Part shown: positions 1 through 11,193 of the stretch, piece after piece | Layout of the letters: every line of letters begins with the position of its first letter | How positions within the stretch are numbered: position 1 is the stretch's first letter | Translations under genes and position numbers: made by a program | Assembly (NCBI GenBank): GCA_963971425.1 | Contig: OZ020518.1 | Span: 30,262,770 to 30,326,769, forward strand | From: Bryoerythrophyllum caledonicum | Taxonomy: Eukaryota > Streptophyta > Bryopsida > Pottiales > Pottiaceae | Length of the DNA stretch: 64,000 bases | Reading direction: 5' to 3' | Notes under the pieces: generated by a model | What the model saw: the letters and a program-made list of their open reading frames with translations, nothing else | Databases searched by the model: none | Told to the model about the DNA's origin: nothing

Positions 1-14
1 ACGAGCAACTTCAT

Positions 15-549
15 CTAACTCCGGATATGGCCCATCTTCTCCGCTTGGTCAAAAAGGAACCAGAAGATGTTGGTTCGGATCACCTTCTTCTCCTTCTTTA
101 CCAACTCGGTGGAGAGCTGACTCTGGTTAACAGTATCCACCGGAAAGTCCAGAGCTGCCCAGACATTCGTCAAGGCGGCTGCAGATGCATTGGCCCTTGC
201 CTCAGCCTAATGCCGAGCTGCCACCGCGAGTGCTGCCTCTCGCCGTAAGTTCGCCACATGTTTCTCCAACGCATTATTAGCTTGATACAGTTTGGAGATT
301 TGTAGATGCAGCACCTTCAACGAAATCTCCTTGCTCCAGAGATCTTCTACCCGGACAATGACCTCTTCGACCCGATTGACACCCAGGTGTGAGCCACCAA
401 AACGGCTCCCGAGGATGAATGGACCGCACATCAATTGTGTTAGGTTCAACTAGTAGTTGAAGTGGGAGATCCAATAGGATTAACCCATGATTTTGGATCA
501 ACATAGCCAATTGACCTCTCCGTTCACTAATTCCTTGAATGGGAGCCAC
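15..549 (-). pseudogene. Decayed coiled-coil-like ORF of unknown family
   Basis: A minus-strand reading frame runs from about 449 down to a TAG at 15-17, interrupted by one TAG near 207. The conceptual product on both sides of that stop is uniform, rich in alanine, leucine and charged residues, and coiled-coil-like (for example LYQANNALEKHVANLRRE). Upstream, between about 420 and 549, the continuation lies in a different frame, so at least one frameshift is also present. I do not recognise the family. Its orientation and position next to the decayed ORF at 3.55-4.52 kb suggest both may be remains of one old retroelement, but that is inference. Confidence 0.4.
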
Positions 550-577
550 TTCATGGCGACCACGGATTTTATTAAGT

Positions 578-745
578 TAACCAAAAAAAAAAAATAGGGA
601 AGGAAAAAATGAAGAGAAGACTAGAGAGGGAAAAAAGAAAACAAAAGCAAGAACAATAGGAGAGGAAGAAAGTAAGTGGTGGAGAAAACCACGGGGGGAA
701 AATTAGGCGAAATAGAGAAAAAAATAGAAAAAAGAAAGGGGGCCA
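578..745. repeat. Purine-rich low-complexity tract
   Basis: About 170 bases of almost uninterrupted A and G on the plus strand (runs such as gggaaaaaagaaaac). It yields an artefactual F/S/L-rich reading frame on the other strand. No gene is supported between about 550 and 1187. Confidence 0.7.
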
Positions 746-1187
746 AAAGAAGTGGGAACCTCCCTCACAATCACTTGGTAACTTAATCCTTACCCCAAGC
801 AAGGGAAGGTCCATCTAGGTAGATTAATTGATTTAGCAACCTTGGAATTAACTTAATGGCTCACTTATTGGAGATCATGCACACCCATGTGGCGTGGAGT
901 TAATGTTTAGATTTAGATATTCCTTGGTAAGTGGGACACCCACTCTTGGTAAATGCAAGGGTGGCACGGAATTAGTAGATGTAGGTTTAATAGGCTTTGT
1001 AAGAAGGAAGCCATTAATGGAAAAAGGCCAAAGGCGGCGGGGAACTTCCTTGGGAACTCAAGAAGAATAATTGGCTGGGGGGTTACCCCTGGAGAGGTCG
1101 CATTCGTTTGAGTGTGGGGAGTGTAGAGAGGGGTGCGAGTAGAGGAACTGAGGACTGAGAGCCGGAAGCCCCGGCCACTGGAATTGC

Positions 1188-2728
1188 AAGGATCACGAAG
1201 AAGAGGACCAGCATACGAAGACGAGGATCACGAAGAAGAGGACCAGCACATGAAGACGAGGATCACGAAGAAGAGGACCAGCATACAAAGATGAGGATCA
1301 CGAAGAAGAGGACCAGCACACGAAGACGAGGATCACGAAGAAGAGGACCAGCACACGAAGACGAGGATCACGAAGAAGAGGACCAGCATACGAAGACGAG
1401 GATCACGAAGAAGGGGACCAGCACACGAAGACGAGGATCACGAAGAAGAGGACCAGCATACGAAGAAGAGGACCAGCACACAAAGACGAGGATCACGAAG
1501 AAGAGGACCAGCATACGAAGACGAGGATCACGAAGAAGAGGACCAGCATACGAAGACGAGGATCACGAAGAAGAGGACCAGCACACGAAGACGAGGATCA
1601 CGAAGAAGAGGACCAGCATACGAAGAAGAGGATCACGAAGAAGGGGACCAGCATACGAAGAAGAGGATCACGAAGAAGAGAGGACCAGCACACGAAGAAG
1701 AGGATCACGAAGAAGACGAAGACGAGGATCACGAAGAAGAGGACCAGCATACGAAGACGAGGATCACGAAGAAGAGGACCAGCACACGAAGACGAGGATC
1801 ACGAAGAAGAGGACCAGCATACGAAGAAGAGGATCACGAAGAAGAGGGCCAGCACACGAAGACGAGGATCACGAAGAGAGGACCAGCACACGAAGACGAG
1901 GATCACGAAGAAGAGGACCAGCATACGAAGACGAGGATCACGAAGAAGAGGACCAACACACGAAGACGAGGATCACGAAGAAGAGGACCAGCACACGAAG
2001 ACGAGGATCGCGAAGAAGAGGACCAGCATACGAAGACGAGGATCACGAAGAAGAGGACCAGCACACGAAGACGAGGATCACCAAGAAGAGGACCAGCATA
2101 CGAAGACGAGGATCACGAAGAAGAGGACCAGCACACGAAGACGAGGATCACGAAGAAGAGGACCAGCATACGAAGACGAGGATCACGAAGAAGAGGACCA
2201 GCATACGAAGACGAGGATCACGAAGAAGAGGACCAGCATACGAAGACGAGGATCACGAAGAAGAGGACCAACATACGAAGACGAGGATCACGAAGAAGAG
2301 GACCAGCACACGAAGACGAGGATCACAAAGAAGAGGACCAGCATACGAAGACGAGGATCAGGAAGAAGAGGACCAGCACACGAAGACGAGGATCACGAAG
2401 AAGAGGACCAGCATACGAAGACGAGGATCACGAAGAAGAGGACCAGCATACGAAGACGAGGATCACGAAGAAAAGGACCAACACACGAAGACGAGGATCA
2501 CGAAGAAGAGGACCAGCATACGAAGACGAGGATCACGAAGAAGAGGACCAGCACACGAAGACGAGGATCACGAAGAAGAGGACCAGCACACGAAGACGAG
2601 GATCACGAAGAAGAGGACCAGCATACGAAGAAGAGGATCACGAAGAAGAGGGCCAGCACACGAAGACGAGGATCACGAAGAGAGGACCAGCACACGAAGA
2701 AGAGGACCAGCATACGAAGAGAGGACCG
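1188..2728. repeat. 35-bp minisatellite, about 44 units
   Basis: A tandem array of a 35-bp unit of the form cgaagacgaggatca followed by cgaagaagaggaccagcata. Successive units mostly alternate between ending in gcaca and gcata, giving a 70-bp higher-order period. The unit is itself an imperfect dimer of a cgaagaNgaggaNca core. A few units carry short indels (near 1680-1740, 1870 and 2680). The unit has no stop in any plus-strand frame and 35 is not a multiple of 3. The 488-codon frame at 1291-2757 is therefore a by-product that cycles through three peptide repeats (RRRGSRRRGPA, TRITKKRTS and EDEDHEEEDQH). Confidence 0.95.
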
Positions 2729-2759
2729 GCGAAGCTGAAAGAAGGAGGGCGAATTGAAT

Positions 2760-3550
2760 CGGATCAGGGAGCCCCTCCCTTCCCCTGGCTGATAGTCAAT
2801 TCCTTGTGCTTTAAGAAACCCTAATTTTTCTATTCACACACGTTACGCGGAAGCGCTGTCAAAATTTCACTAGAATTAGGGTTACAATCAACTCCACTTA
2901 ACTAGGTGATTGCTCTATAAGGGTAAGGGAACGCATCTGGATGCTCATGAATAGCTTAGTGTTAAGGTGAGGTTAATCATGTGAAGTATATGGGCATGCA
3001 TGTGAGTGTTTGGCTACAACTTGGAGTAAATGCGTATGTTGAAGGTGCACTGCTGGTCGCTGGCTGCGAGGTCCAGGGTCAGGTCAATTGAGTAATTGAA
3101 GGCTGCCATCATGTTAAGCATAAAAAACTAATAAGATTTCCAAAAGCAAACGTGAAAAACGGAGTCATAACCACGAAGATAATGAAGAATTGAACTTTTA
3201 TCATAAAAAGGGGAGCCTGTCTGCTGGTTGCTGCTGTCAAGGTCGCACTTGGGCCTGGAACTGGTGGTTAAGGTGCTAATCAAGTTCACAAGGCGAAATT
3301 GAACCTAATGGAGCTTTAAAACATTGGAAACGGAGCTTTGAGGCGGAATTTACGCTTGTCCAAAGGTTGGGTTCAACCTAAGGCTGAATTCAGCCACCAC
3401 GTCACTAATTATCAACGAACCCTCTTAAGTGACCACGCCTGGGGGCACCATGCTTGTTTGAATGGTTAGAGTATGTTTGCACTAGGGGCTGCATCCCATA
3501 TGTAGGATCTTGTGTTCAAGGTAAGCCACCCATTAGGGGGTGGTTTATTT
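2760..3550. other. No gene recognised
   Basis: Intermediate-GC sequence between the minisatellite and the decayed ORF at 3.55 kb. I see no long frame, no RNA gene and no clear repeat in it. It may be the internal region of an old retroelement. Confidence 0.3.
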
Positions 3551-3553
3551 GGC

Positions 3554-4522
3554 TCACACCAGGCTCCGGAAAACTTGCTCCACCCCCTTCTTCATGGCGT
3601 CGTTGAGATCCCGGAGGGCTTTTACTCTCGAGTGTAATCCGTCGAGGATTTACTCGACCTCCACCATTTGGTCTTTGAAGTCCTTTGGGTTGAGCTTTTG
3701 CTATTTCCGGTTGGTGGTCCCTGATGGCCCGGCCTCGTCTGTGCTGGACGATCCGGTTGACAGACTGGTATTCAGACTCTCCGGCTTCGGGTCCTTGTCT
3801 CGTGCTCTCTTCTGGGTTATTTGGTCATCATCCGGAGTGTCTACCGTTGGTGCGTTTGGCACCGGTCCAACTTCCCCTTTGGATTCCTCTTCCGTTTTCT
3901 CACCTCCATACTTCTGGAAGCTTAGAACTTCGTCATACATCCTTTGTTCTGCCTGGATGAGTTGCTGATGGTGGCAATAGAACTACGCCACATAGGAGGC
4001 TAGAGGTGTTCCGGATTTCTTCACCTCCTGGAGGTTAGCCACCGGCCGGTTGATCATTTCACTCATAAGAGTGCCCCAATCAACTGTGATCTTTCCCCAT
4101 AGCACTTCAAGGAACGTGCAGGCCCACTTGGACACCAGATGCTTTGGCTTTTCCAGATGGAAGAAAGGGTTCAAAAATCCTAGCACGAGCTTGGCGTCCA
4201 TGTGCTTGAGGTCTTGAATGCTGAATCCTTCCTTCAGGTTGGCCTTCCCTTCGAATTTCTCCACCAAGAACTCATCTCTACGTTCCACCACCTTGGTTTG
4301 TCATGCCCGGAAGTTGTATGCTTGCGTCCATACCGATACTCCCCATAGTTCTGAGTGTCGTCGCAACATTCCATCATACTTGGAGTCCGTCGTTCCTATC
4401 AACTCCTGCACGAACCCCTCGTTTTGGATGCTCCTGGCGATGTCGTGTAGAGAGGAGTGCGCTTTGAGAATACGCGAGGTATCTGGCTGCGACTTCGTAT
4501 AGTCTGCTACGGAGTTCTGTCA
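3554..4522 (-). pseudogene. Decayed retroelement-like ORF with four internal stops
   Basis: One minus-strand frame can be followed from a stop near 4525 to a TGA at 3554-3556, broken by a TGA near 4302, a TAG near 3983, a TAG near 3701 and a TAA near 3650. Segments between stops are coherent protein-like sequence (for example VERRDEFLVEKFEGK, then a Pro/Ser/Asp-rich linker around PDDDQITQKRARDKD). All four stops could derive from CGA, CAG or CAA by C-to-T change, the pattern expected when methylated repeats decay. I do not recognise the family; a gag-like or element-associated protein is possible. Confidence 0.5.
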
Positions 4523-4954
4523 AATCTTGTGGTCTTCGGTCTTCAGTCTTCAGTCTTCAAACTCCTCCCCGTTGGCCTATCCTGTGGTGGCTCTAAAGGG
4601 TTAAGGGTAAAGGTGAGTGATAAGAAACCACGGCCTCGGACGGGTAAAACGGGACGGCCAGACCACAAGCTGAAACCGTCCGAAAGATTGGCTCCTAAAA
4701 TTCAAACCCACGTTGACCAGCAAATGTGCCTCACCGGTAGGAACGACATAAAGACGACCGTGTGGGCAATTAATCCCACTTCGCCGCAACAGAGTTTACA
4801 AGAACAGAAATGAAATACAACTAGCCTCCAAAGCTGGCTTGGAATCACAAAAAAAGCAATCGGACTACAAGTCACAACACACTTGTCTCCATCTTCTCTT
4901 CTCTTCAAGCCTCAAGTCTTCAATTCCTCCATCCTTCAACTCCAAAGTCTTCAA

Positions 4955-5030
4955 GTGTTCAAAAACACTAAGAAACTCAAAAGAAGTGTTCAAAAACACT
5001 AAGAAACTCAAAAGAAGTGTTCAAAAACAC
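4955..5030. repeat. 31-bp direct repeat, about 2.5 copies
   Basis: Two full copies and one partial copy of a 31-bp unit beginning gtgttcaaaaacac, starting at 4955, 4986 and 5017. The first 14 bases form an inverted repeat (GTGTT/AACAC). Confidence 0.85.
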
Positions 5031-5079
5031 AATGGAAAAGTTTCACCAAGGCTGTAACCTTCAAACAAGAGACACAGAT

Positions 5080-5705
5080 GACTCAAAACTTCAAATACTA
5101 AATGTAATAGCTCTCTCGAAAGCTAATTTAGACAACTAACACTCCTCTAAATTTCAAGTCAATCTAAATTACTGTCCGAAAGTTATACGAGTTCAAGGTT
5201 CTGCCCCTCCAGATATTCAATCGCTCATAACTTCTTCTTTAAAATTCCAAATATCGATTGTAATAACTTTTTGAAGAGCTATGACCATGGTTCACGCACC
5301 TTCCAATTCTCAAACAATTCTAAACTACTGTCCAAAAGTTATGGACAATCAAAGTTCTGCCTACCCCTATTCATTCAGATCTTTATAACTTCTTGCTCAC
5401 AACTCCAAATCTCAATTATAATATCTTTCTAGAAAGCTAAGATAGAGATGCACAGTCCCTTAAAATCTCAAATCAAATTGAGAACTACAGAAAAAGTTGT
5501 GGCTCCTCGAAACCTTTGCCCCTCAATGGATGGCCTCGGGTTTTCACAGAATTAAAACCTCAATAACTTTTTCTCTACAACTCCGAATTCAAAATTTAAA
5601 ACGAATATGGAAAGTTCTTGAAACAAGAAAAAAGATCACAAATTTTCAATTCCATATCATTCAACCTCAACGAGTTACACACAGTCAAAGTTCTGCTCCA
5701 AAACC
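5080..5705. repeat. Diverged ~150-bp tandem repeat inside an LTR-like region
   Basis: Four diverged copies can be followed of a block containing an aactcc-aat element, a gaaagcta element, an actgtccaaaagttatg element and a caaagttctgcc element. The last recurs near 5205, 5350, 5510 and 5690. Such internal tandem blocks are common in plant LTRs. Together with the tRNA-like segment just downstream, which is also present in the intact LTRs at 35.6 and 44.3 kb, this suggests that about 4.7-6.3 kb is an old LTR. Confidence 0.55.
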
Positions 5706-5708
5706 TTG

Positions 5709-5738
5709 CTCTCTCACCCGCACACACACACACACACT
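5709..5738. repeat. CA microsatellite
   Basis: A short run of CA dinucleotides following ctctcacccg. Confidence 0.9.
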
Positions 5739-5977
5739 AAGGAATCTCTTTTCCCACTTTTCCACCTCAAGTGGACGTGGGCACTCCAGCCCATGTCACC
5801 CTACCCAATGTACCCCACAAGGTACTTCATTACTTTCTTATCCTTTCCACTTTCAACCACATAAAATCCCCTAGTCTTTTATTTATTGGAAGACTAAAAA
5901 CTTAGACCTTCCAACCAACAAGATAAGTAAAATAAAAATAAACTAAATAAAAATAAAAATAAAACTTATCGTAAGAT

Positions 5978-6242
5978 AGTTGATGGTACGGACGTATAAA
6001 GGTGTTGATTCGCACAACCTGATCGCCAAGTCGTGGACTTGGTTGGCTGGAAATGTCGTGGTCAGCGGTTGCCGCCGGTCCGCGTTCGAACCCGATCGAG
6101 CCCGTCGAGTGGTTAGGCGGCCCACGGCTTGGCTCGCTAGTGAGGCAGGAAAAATACCAGCCAACCCGCTACCTACCCCCCTGAGCAGTGACAAGAGCAG
6201 TGCAGCACCTATATGCTAACACTTGCCCAAATCCTCAAACCG
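5978..6242 (+). mobile_element. tRNA-like (SINE-like) segment, diverged copy
   Basis: The segment begins gatcgccaagtcgtgga and carries a candidate polymerase III A box at about 6033-6048 (gtggacttggttggct). About 34 bases further is a good B box (cgttcgaaccc, 6083-6093). It shares landmarks in the same order with the segment in both gypsy LTRs at 35.64-35.87 kb and 44.34-44.57 kb: cgccaag, the B box, cttggc, ctagtga, ggcaggaaa, ctaccccc and tgagca. A terminal accgtggtt..accacg hairpin is also shared. An AT-rich taaaataaaaata stretch precedes both. It may be a tRNA-derived SINE or a piece of a related LTR that captured one. Confidence 0.5.
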
Positions 6243-6384
6243 TGGTTCTTACCACGACCAACCCCTTTTATCCCAACTCCTTACTTATTAAAATCCACAC
6301 ATATAAAGACTAATACTTGTATGTACATGATGGAAGAATTTCCATCAGGACAGCAATGTCCAAGAATCTGGCGCAACCCATTTC

Positions 6385-6543
6385 CTACAAGCAAGCCTTG
6401 AATAGGTTGAATTCGTCCGGGTCTTCAGGGATCTCTTGTATAACCCTCATCAAGGGTGGAAGAACAACGGCCGGCGCTTTGTCTCGCTTTCCTCTTCCGT
6501 CCTTGTTCGTCTTCTTCTTATGGGCCATGGCGCCCATCTTCAT
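6385..6543 (-). CDS. Small ORF, 52 residues, unknown
   Basis: An ATG-started frame on the minus strand with a basic N-terminus (MAHKKKTNKDGRGKRDK after four or five residues) and a more hydrophobic C-terminus ending FNLFKACL. After its TAG the same frame stays open for another 23 codons, so this could be the broken start of a longer protein. I do not recognise it, and it may be non-functional. Confidence 0.25.
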   Translation of the reverse strand: MKMGAMAHKKKTNKDGRGKRDKAPAVVLPPLMRVIQEIPEDPDEFNLFKACL

Positions 6544-6559
6544 CTGCTCTTCTGAGGCT

Positions 6560-7590
6560 CCTCACTTTTACTCAATGTAACCCCTTCTCGCATCGTCCTC
6601 ACGAAAACCCTCCCTAATGGACACACATCCGTTATAATTGTTTACGCTATCAAACCCTAACAGCCAGCAGTTGGAAGGAGAAGAGAGAGAGAAAAAGAGA
6701 GCGCAGCGGACGAAATGAGGCGTCAGAGAAAGAAAGAGGTTTTTCTTGGGTCGCGGCCTTCCGAAGTTGGCCGCTAAGCCGGCCTTCCGAAATCAGTACA
6801 ATTGATGGTGGCAGCTCCGAATTACAGATTTCCCCGGAGTTCCGGCAAACTACTCCAGTCATCTGCTTAGCAGTTTTAGAACCGATTTAGGATTCCGGCC
6901 GGGTTCACACGTCTTTAGTCCTACATCCTCACTATAGGTTCTATTCTAGTCTAGACTATAATACATACTTAACTAATTTTATTTTTTTTCCAGATTTTTA
7001 AGGTTAACTCCGAAACCTGGTGGAAGACGACTTCCACACGGATCCATTATGGTTGGAGTATGGTGATTTAGTTCTCGTGTGTTGGGTGTTAAAGTATTTG
7101 TATTTAGAATAACCGGTTGGAACTTCCATAAGGAGATCGTTTGGAAGAGCTCGAGAAGAGGTTAGGGAGAGATCTGACATTCTTCAGGGTCCGAAAGTAG
7201 CCAGGAGGAAAAACGACGTATTGCAGAGGTGTGCTTGGTAGCCTCTAGGGCACGGAATATCCGTGTGAACTCGGATTTCGGTTGAGGCCGGAATCTCCCT
7301 CTACGATAGAGAAAAAGCCCGATGTGTATGTCTAGAAGGAGATTTGCATACAAACTGTATAGCTCACACAGTAGAACCACTGTAGTACCGACCAAAATGT
7401 CGTTGTAGTCCAGTTTTACCTCTGTGTGACCGCGTTTGGATGGCCATCCGGATGTTGTGAGGGCGTGGGTCCGGCAACAATAATTGTCCACCGGTTAGCG
7501 GAGTAGGGAGAGTGGGTGTCTAGCCACTTTAAGTTACAAGACAGTGGGGAATCCGGCCACTTACACAAAATAGGTTCAGTGGTTCGGGAT
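6560..7590. other. No confident gene
   Basis: This stretch between the SINE-like segment and the foldback MITE holds a few short frames on the minus strand (about 6650-6862 and 7162-7491), none with convincing coding character. The second lacks an ATG start. No RNA gene or repeat unit is evident. Confidence 0.3.
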
Positions 7591-7595
7591 TAAGA

Positions 7596-7807
7596 TAGGA
7601 CAATCCAAAACCAACCAACAACCTAATATTGCTCTCTTCTATACCCTTCCTAGATTCTAGGTAGAAAATGTAGCCTTTCTTTACATGACCTATGCACTGA
7701 CCATTAAATTTATAAGTGATGTAATGTCTGACTACATTTCCTCCTTGGAATCTAGGAAGACACAGAAGAGAGCGATGTTGGGTAACTGGTCAGTTTTGGG
7801 TTGTCCT
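7596..7807. mobile_element. Foldback MITE upstream of the DHHC gene
   Basis: The arm at 7596-7673 is the reverse complement, with scattered mismatches, of the arm at 7732-7807. Shared blocks include aggacaa, ccaaaac, gctctcttct, cttcctagattc and aaatgtag. The loop is about 58 bp. Weaker similarity continues outward (gggagagtg-like sequence on both sides), so the true ends may lie slightly further out. No coding capacity. I could not identify a clear target duplication. Confidence 0.75.
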
Positions 7808-8139
7808 ACCTCACTCTCCCACACTCCCATAAAGGGTAACCAACAGCGCAAACAACATAGGTCCATAGTAGCAGATCAGGAAACAAAGCTACATTATGTC
7901 CCAAGAATGCAAACCAGAAGTGGATGAACAGAGGTGGAGGATGAAGGGCAGTGCCGCAGAGTGCCGTGCCGCGCGCGCGCGGCAGCCAGAGTGGCATAGT
8001 CCGAGCAGGGAGGCATTGCCGCAGTTCCAGCAAAACAGCGTCGTCGTTTCTCTCCCTGCATCCCAACACTTACTCGCTCACTTCTGTTGTGCCCCGACAC
8101 CTTCTTTCTTCCCGTTGCAAGACTAGGCTGGTGCCAAGG

Positions 8140-8217
8140 ATGGTGGGACTCCAGGGCCGGGGGCCGGCGATGGCGAGGGCGAGTCAGATCACGAGAGCGC
8201 TGCTACGGCTGCCGTAG
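8140..8217 (+). promoter_or_regulatory. Upstream ORF 1 in the DHHC gene leader (25 codons)
   Basis: An ATG at 8140 opens a 25-residue frame ending in TAG at 8215-8217, in the GC-rich leader about 200 bases before the main ATG. A second ATG at 8271 gives a five-residue upstream ORF (MAHGG). If both lie in the mature leader they could lower translation of the main ORF. Whether they are transcribed is inference. Confidence 0.4.
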
Positions 8218-8342
8218 TAGTAGTAGTAGAGGCCGCGGGGAGAGAGGGACAGCAGCGGGAGTTGTGGGGGATGGCGCACGGCGGGTGAGGTCGGCTGGGC
8301 GGGAGCGGCGGGGCGGGACGGCGACCGACGGGGCGAGCCACG

Positions 8343-11193
8343 ATGGGGGGTAACCCTAGCGAGGGGCAGCAGCAGCAGAGGGGGTTGGGGAAGCGCGTGT
8401 ACCAAGTGTGGAAGGGCAGCAATGTAAGTATCGCGGGTTTGCGTAGTGTGGTGGGTGCGTGACAGTCTGTGTTAGCGTGGGGTTAGTGTCGGGGACGAGT
8501 CAGTGAGGGCGCTGGGTGAGCTGTGGCGTGGTGGAATGTGGGTTAGGGGTACTGGTGGTCGTCGTTTTCCTCCTGGGGTGGGATTCTTGTCTGTGTATGT
8601 GCGTGTTTGTAGTGAGGAGGTGGAAGTGTGGAAGGTCCAGTTTGGCAATCGGGATCTGTGATGGTGGAGTGCAATTTTGTTCGGGAGACCTCAGAATGGG
8701 TGTGTTTTGGGAGTCTGATGGACTGAGCATCGCCGGGAATAGTGAAATGTGCGAGGACGATAGCTTGCTGTCCATAGCTGAATAGGACTGTAGAGATTGT
8801 TCAATCAGTGTGAGGAGCTGCTGGCGGAGTGGCCTTGCGACCAATTCCAGTCTATGGCGATGGTCACGTCGATGTCACGGTTTAGGCGACCCATGTGAAG
8901 TCGCGGCCGGAGATGGCATCATGAACAGATGTGACAGGGGTAAAGGATGTGTTTCGCATCAGCGGTATGTTATGGGAGGCGCGGAAGCTGGTAAATTGGC
9001 AGCAATGTAGGTTGTGTGCCTGGTGCTGCTGCCGTATGGACCAAGTTAATGCTGAGGGCGATACCGACTTCATGTCAAGGGCAGCGATGCTGTCGGAGAT
9101 CCAATTCCGGATTTCCGGGAGGATGGAACGATATAGCAGATGTGCAGTTTCTTATTCTCGGAGGTTTTTGCGATCGAAGGGATGGTCCTCTTGGTGTTTC
9201 GTACATTGTGGTCATCGTCCGCCGACTGGTCCTACTACATGAAATGAAGAGCGGAGTTGTAGAGTGATGTCGATTATGACATAGTGAGAGAGGCTTACAC
9301 GGTCGGCCCTGGTTCGGGGAGCTCAGCTTTTATGGACCAGACCGACGTGAGCGATGAATTGCATCCGCAGTCTAAGTTAGGTTTGCAGCTGTTTCGTGTG
9401 TGGATGGTGGGCTGACGGTGGACGTTGAGTGATGTGCAGAGGTTCTTCCTGTGCGGGAGGTTGATTTTCGGTCCGGATGTGCGGTCGCTGGCTGTGACAG
9501 TGTTCCTGATCGTGGCGCCGACGGTGTGTTTCTGTGTGTTTGTGGGGCGTCACTTGCTGCATCACTTTGACAACAATGGAGGAGTCGCCATCGTGGCGGT
9601 GACTGTCGTTTACACGGTCTATGTAAGTGGGAGTATCGTGGTGGAGTGAGGTCTCGGGGTGGTTGCACTGGTTGTCTTCTTGGTGGGCGGACGTCCGATG
9701 TGTAGTGATTAGGGCTTTTTGGACCGATTGGCAGGATTGGGCGCTGGTACGGGCACATATAGATGCTGCTGCTTTCGGGTACAGCAATGTGACTAGGGTG
9801 TGCGTGTGTGTGTGCGCTGGTGTGCGGGGAACAGGTGCTGATACTGCTGCTGTTGACATCGGGAAGGGATCCGGGGATTATCCCCCGGAACCTTCATCCG
9901 CCGGAGCCGGAGGATGAGGTCGATCCAAGTCAGTCTCCCGGGGACTGGGGCGGGCACACGCCGCGGCTTCGGCTGCCGCGGACCAAGGACGTGATCGTGA
10001 ACGGGGTGTCGGTGAAGACGAAGTACTGCGACACGTGCATGCTGTATCGTCCGCCACGGTGCTCGCACTGCTCGATCTGCAACAACTGCGTTCTGCGGTT
10101 CGACCACCACTGTCCGTGGGTGGGGCAGTGCATCGGGCAGGTACGCAGGGGATGAGATGTTTTGGTCTGTATGTGGTTGTAGATGGAATATGGTGGGTGG
10201 TCGTTAGTTGGATGGGATGAGTGGGCAGCTGGTGTGGAGCTTGTATGGGCGTGCAGTAGGAAGGTGCAGTTGGTGGAGAGTGTGACGATTTGGGGAGTGG
10301 TTTTTTTGAGGACGGGTGCGGTTGTGTTGCGCAGAGGAATTACCGGTTCTTCTTCATGTTCGTGTCGTCGACTTCGCTGTTGTGCATGTACGTGTTTTCG
10401 ATGTGCGCGCTGTACATAAAGATTTTGATGGACGAGGGGCATCGCACGGTGTGGCGAGCGCTGTCCCGGTCTCCGGCGTCCATCGTACTGATGGTGTACA
10501 CGTTCATCTGCGTGTGGTTTGTGGGTGGGCTGACGGTGTTCCATCTGTACCTGATTGGCACAAACCAGGTGCGTGGCTTTTGGAAGATGAGGTTTGTTAC
10601 TGGGTTTTGAGTGGTGTGTGGTGTAGAGGGAGGTGTATGTTGACTCTGTGGGGTGTGTGGGAGTGCAGACGACGTACGAGAATTTCCGGTACCGGTACGA
10701 CAACAAGGTGAACCCGTACAACCGCGGGTGTGGGAGCAACTTCAACGAGATATTTTGCACAAAGATTCCGGCGTCGAAGAACCGGTTCCGGGGCCGGGTG
10801 CAGGAGGCGGGTCCGGTGGGTCTCGGTGCGGTGGGGGAGGGCGTGGGGAAGGGTCCGGACGTGGAGCAGGGGTACAAGGCGACGTGGCCGAATGCAGACG
10901 AGACGGTGGGGGAGGGGGGCGAGGTGGAGATGGCGGGGGGGCGGGTGAGCACGGGGAGCGAGCTGGGGATGGAGATGAAGGATGGGTTCGAGATGCAGGG
11001 GGGCGTGGAGCAGGGTCGGCAGGCGGTGGCGCACCAGCGTCGATCGAGCTGGGGTCGGCAGAGCGGGAGCTGGGAGATAACGCCAGACATCCTGGCAAAG
11101 TCGTCGTCCGCAGAGGGCGTGCAGGCCCCCAGCAACCGCGGTCCTGTGCACGGGCGGGTGAATGGGGAGACAACGCCTCCTGGCAACCGGTGA
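8343..11193 (+). CDS. DHHC protein S-acyltransferase (palmitoyltransferase), five exons
   Basis: Integral membrane enzyme that transfers palmitate to cysteines of target proteins. Exons: 8343-8423, 9440-9622, 9835-10140, 10335-10568 and 10669-11193. All junctions are phase 0 with GT..AG introns of 1016, 212, 194 and 100 bp, giving 442 residues, a usual size for plant members. The start is the ATG opening [16 protein letters not shown]. Exon 2 has a hydrophobic segment (about residues 45-62), and a second spans the exon 2/3 junction (73-97), followed by the DPG motif (100-102). The Cys-rich domain is at 153-187 with catalytic D178-H179-H180-C181. Exon 4 holds two further membrane segments. Exon 5 opens with TTYE (TTxE motif, 269-272) and the [15 protein letters not shown] region, then a Gly/Glu-rich tail. 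No lesion is seen. The gene sits alone among transposons; the membrane it serves (Golgi, plasma membrane, tonoplast) cannot be read from sequence. Confidence 0.95.

Noticed and set aside
1291..2757. A 488-codon reading frame of Arg/Glu-rich repeats
   Set aside because: It is the translation of a 35-bp tandem repeat that has no stop in any frame; all three frames are open and the unit length is not a multiple of 3.
3540..3968. Plus-strand 142-codon frame
   Set aside because: It overlaps the decayed minus-strand ORF whose segments are coherent across several stops; the plus-strand frame is Ser/Leu-rich noise.
7162..7491. Minus-strand 109-codon frame
   Set aside because: No ATG at its start, no recognisable motif, and no neighbouring gene context.
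9377..9859. Antisense and alternate-frame ORFs across exon 2 and intron 2
   Set aside because: Shadow frames caused by high GC; no family features.
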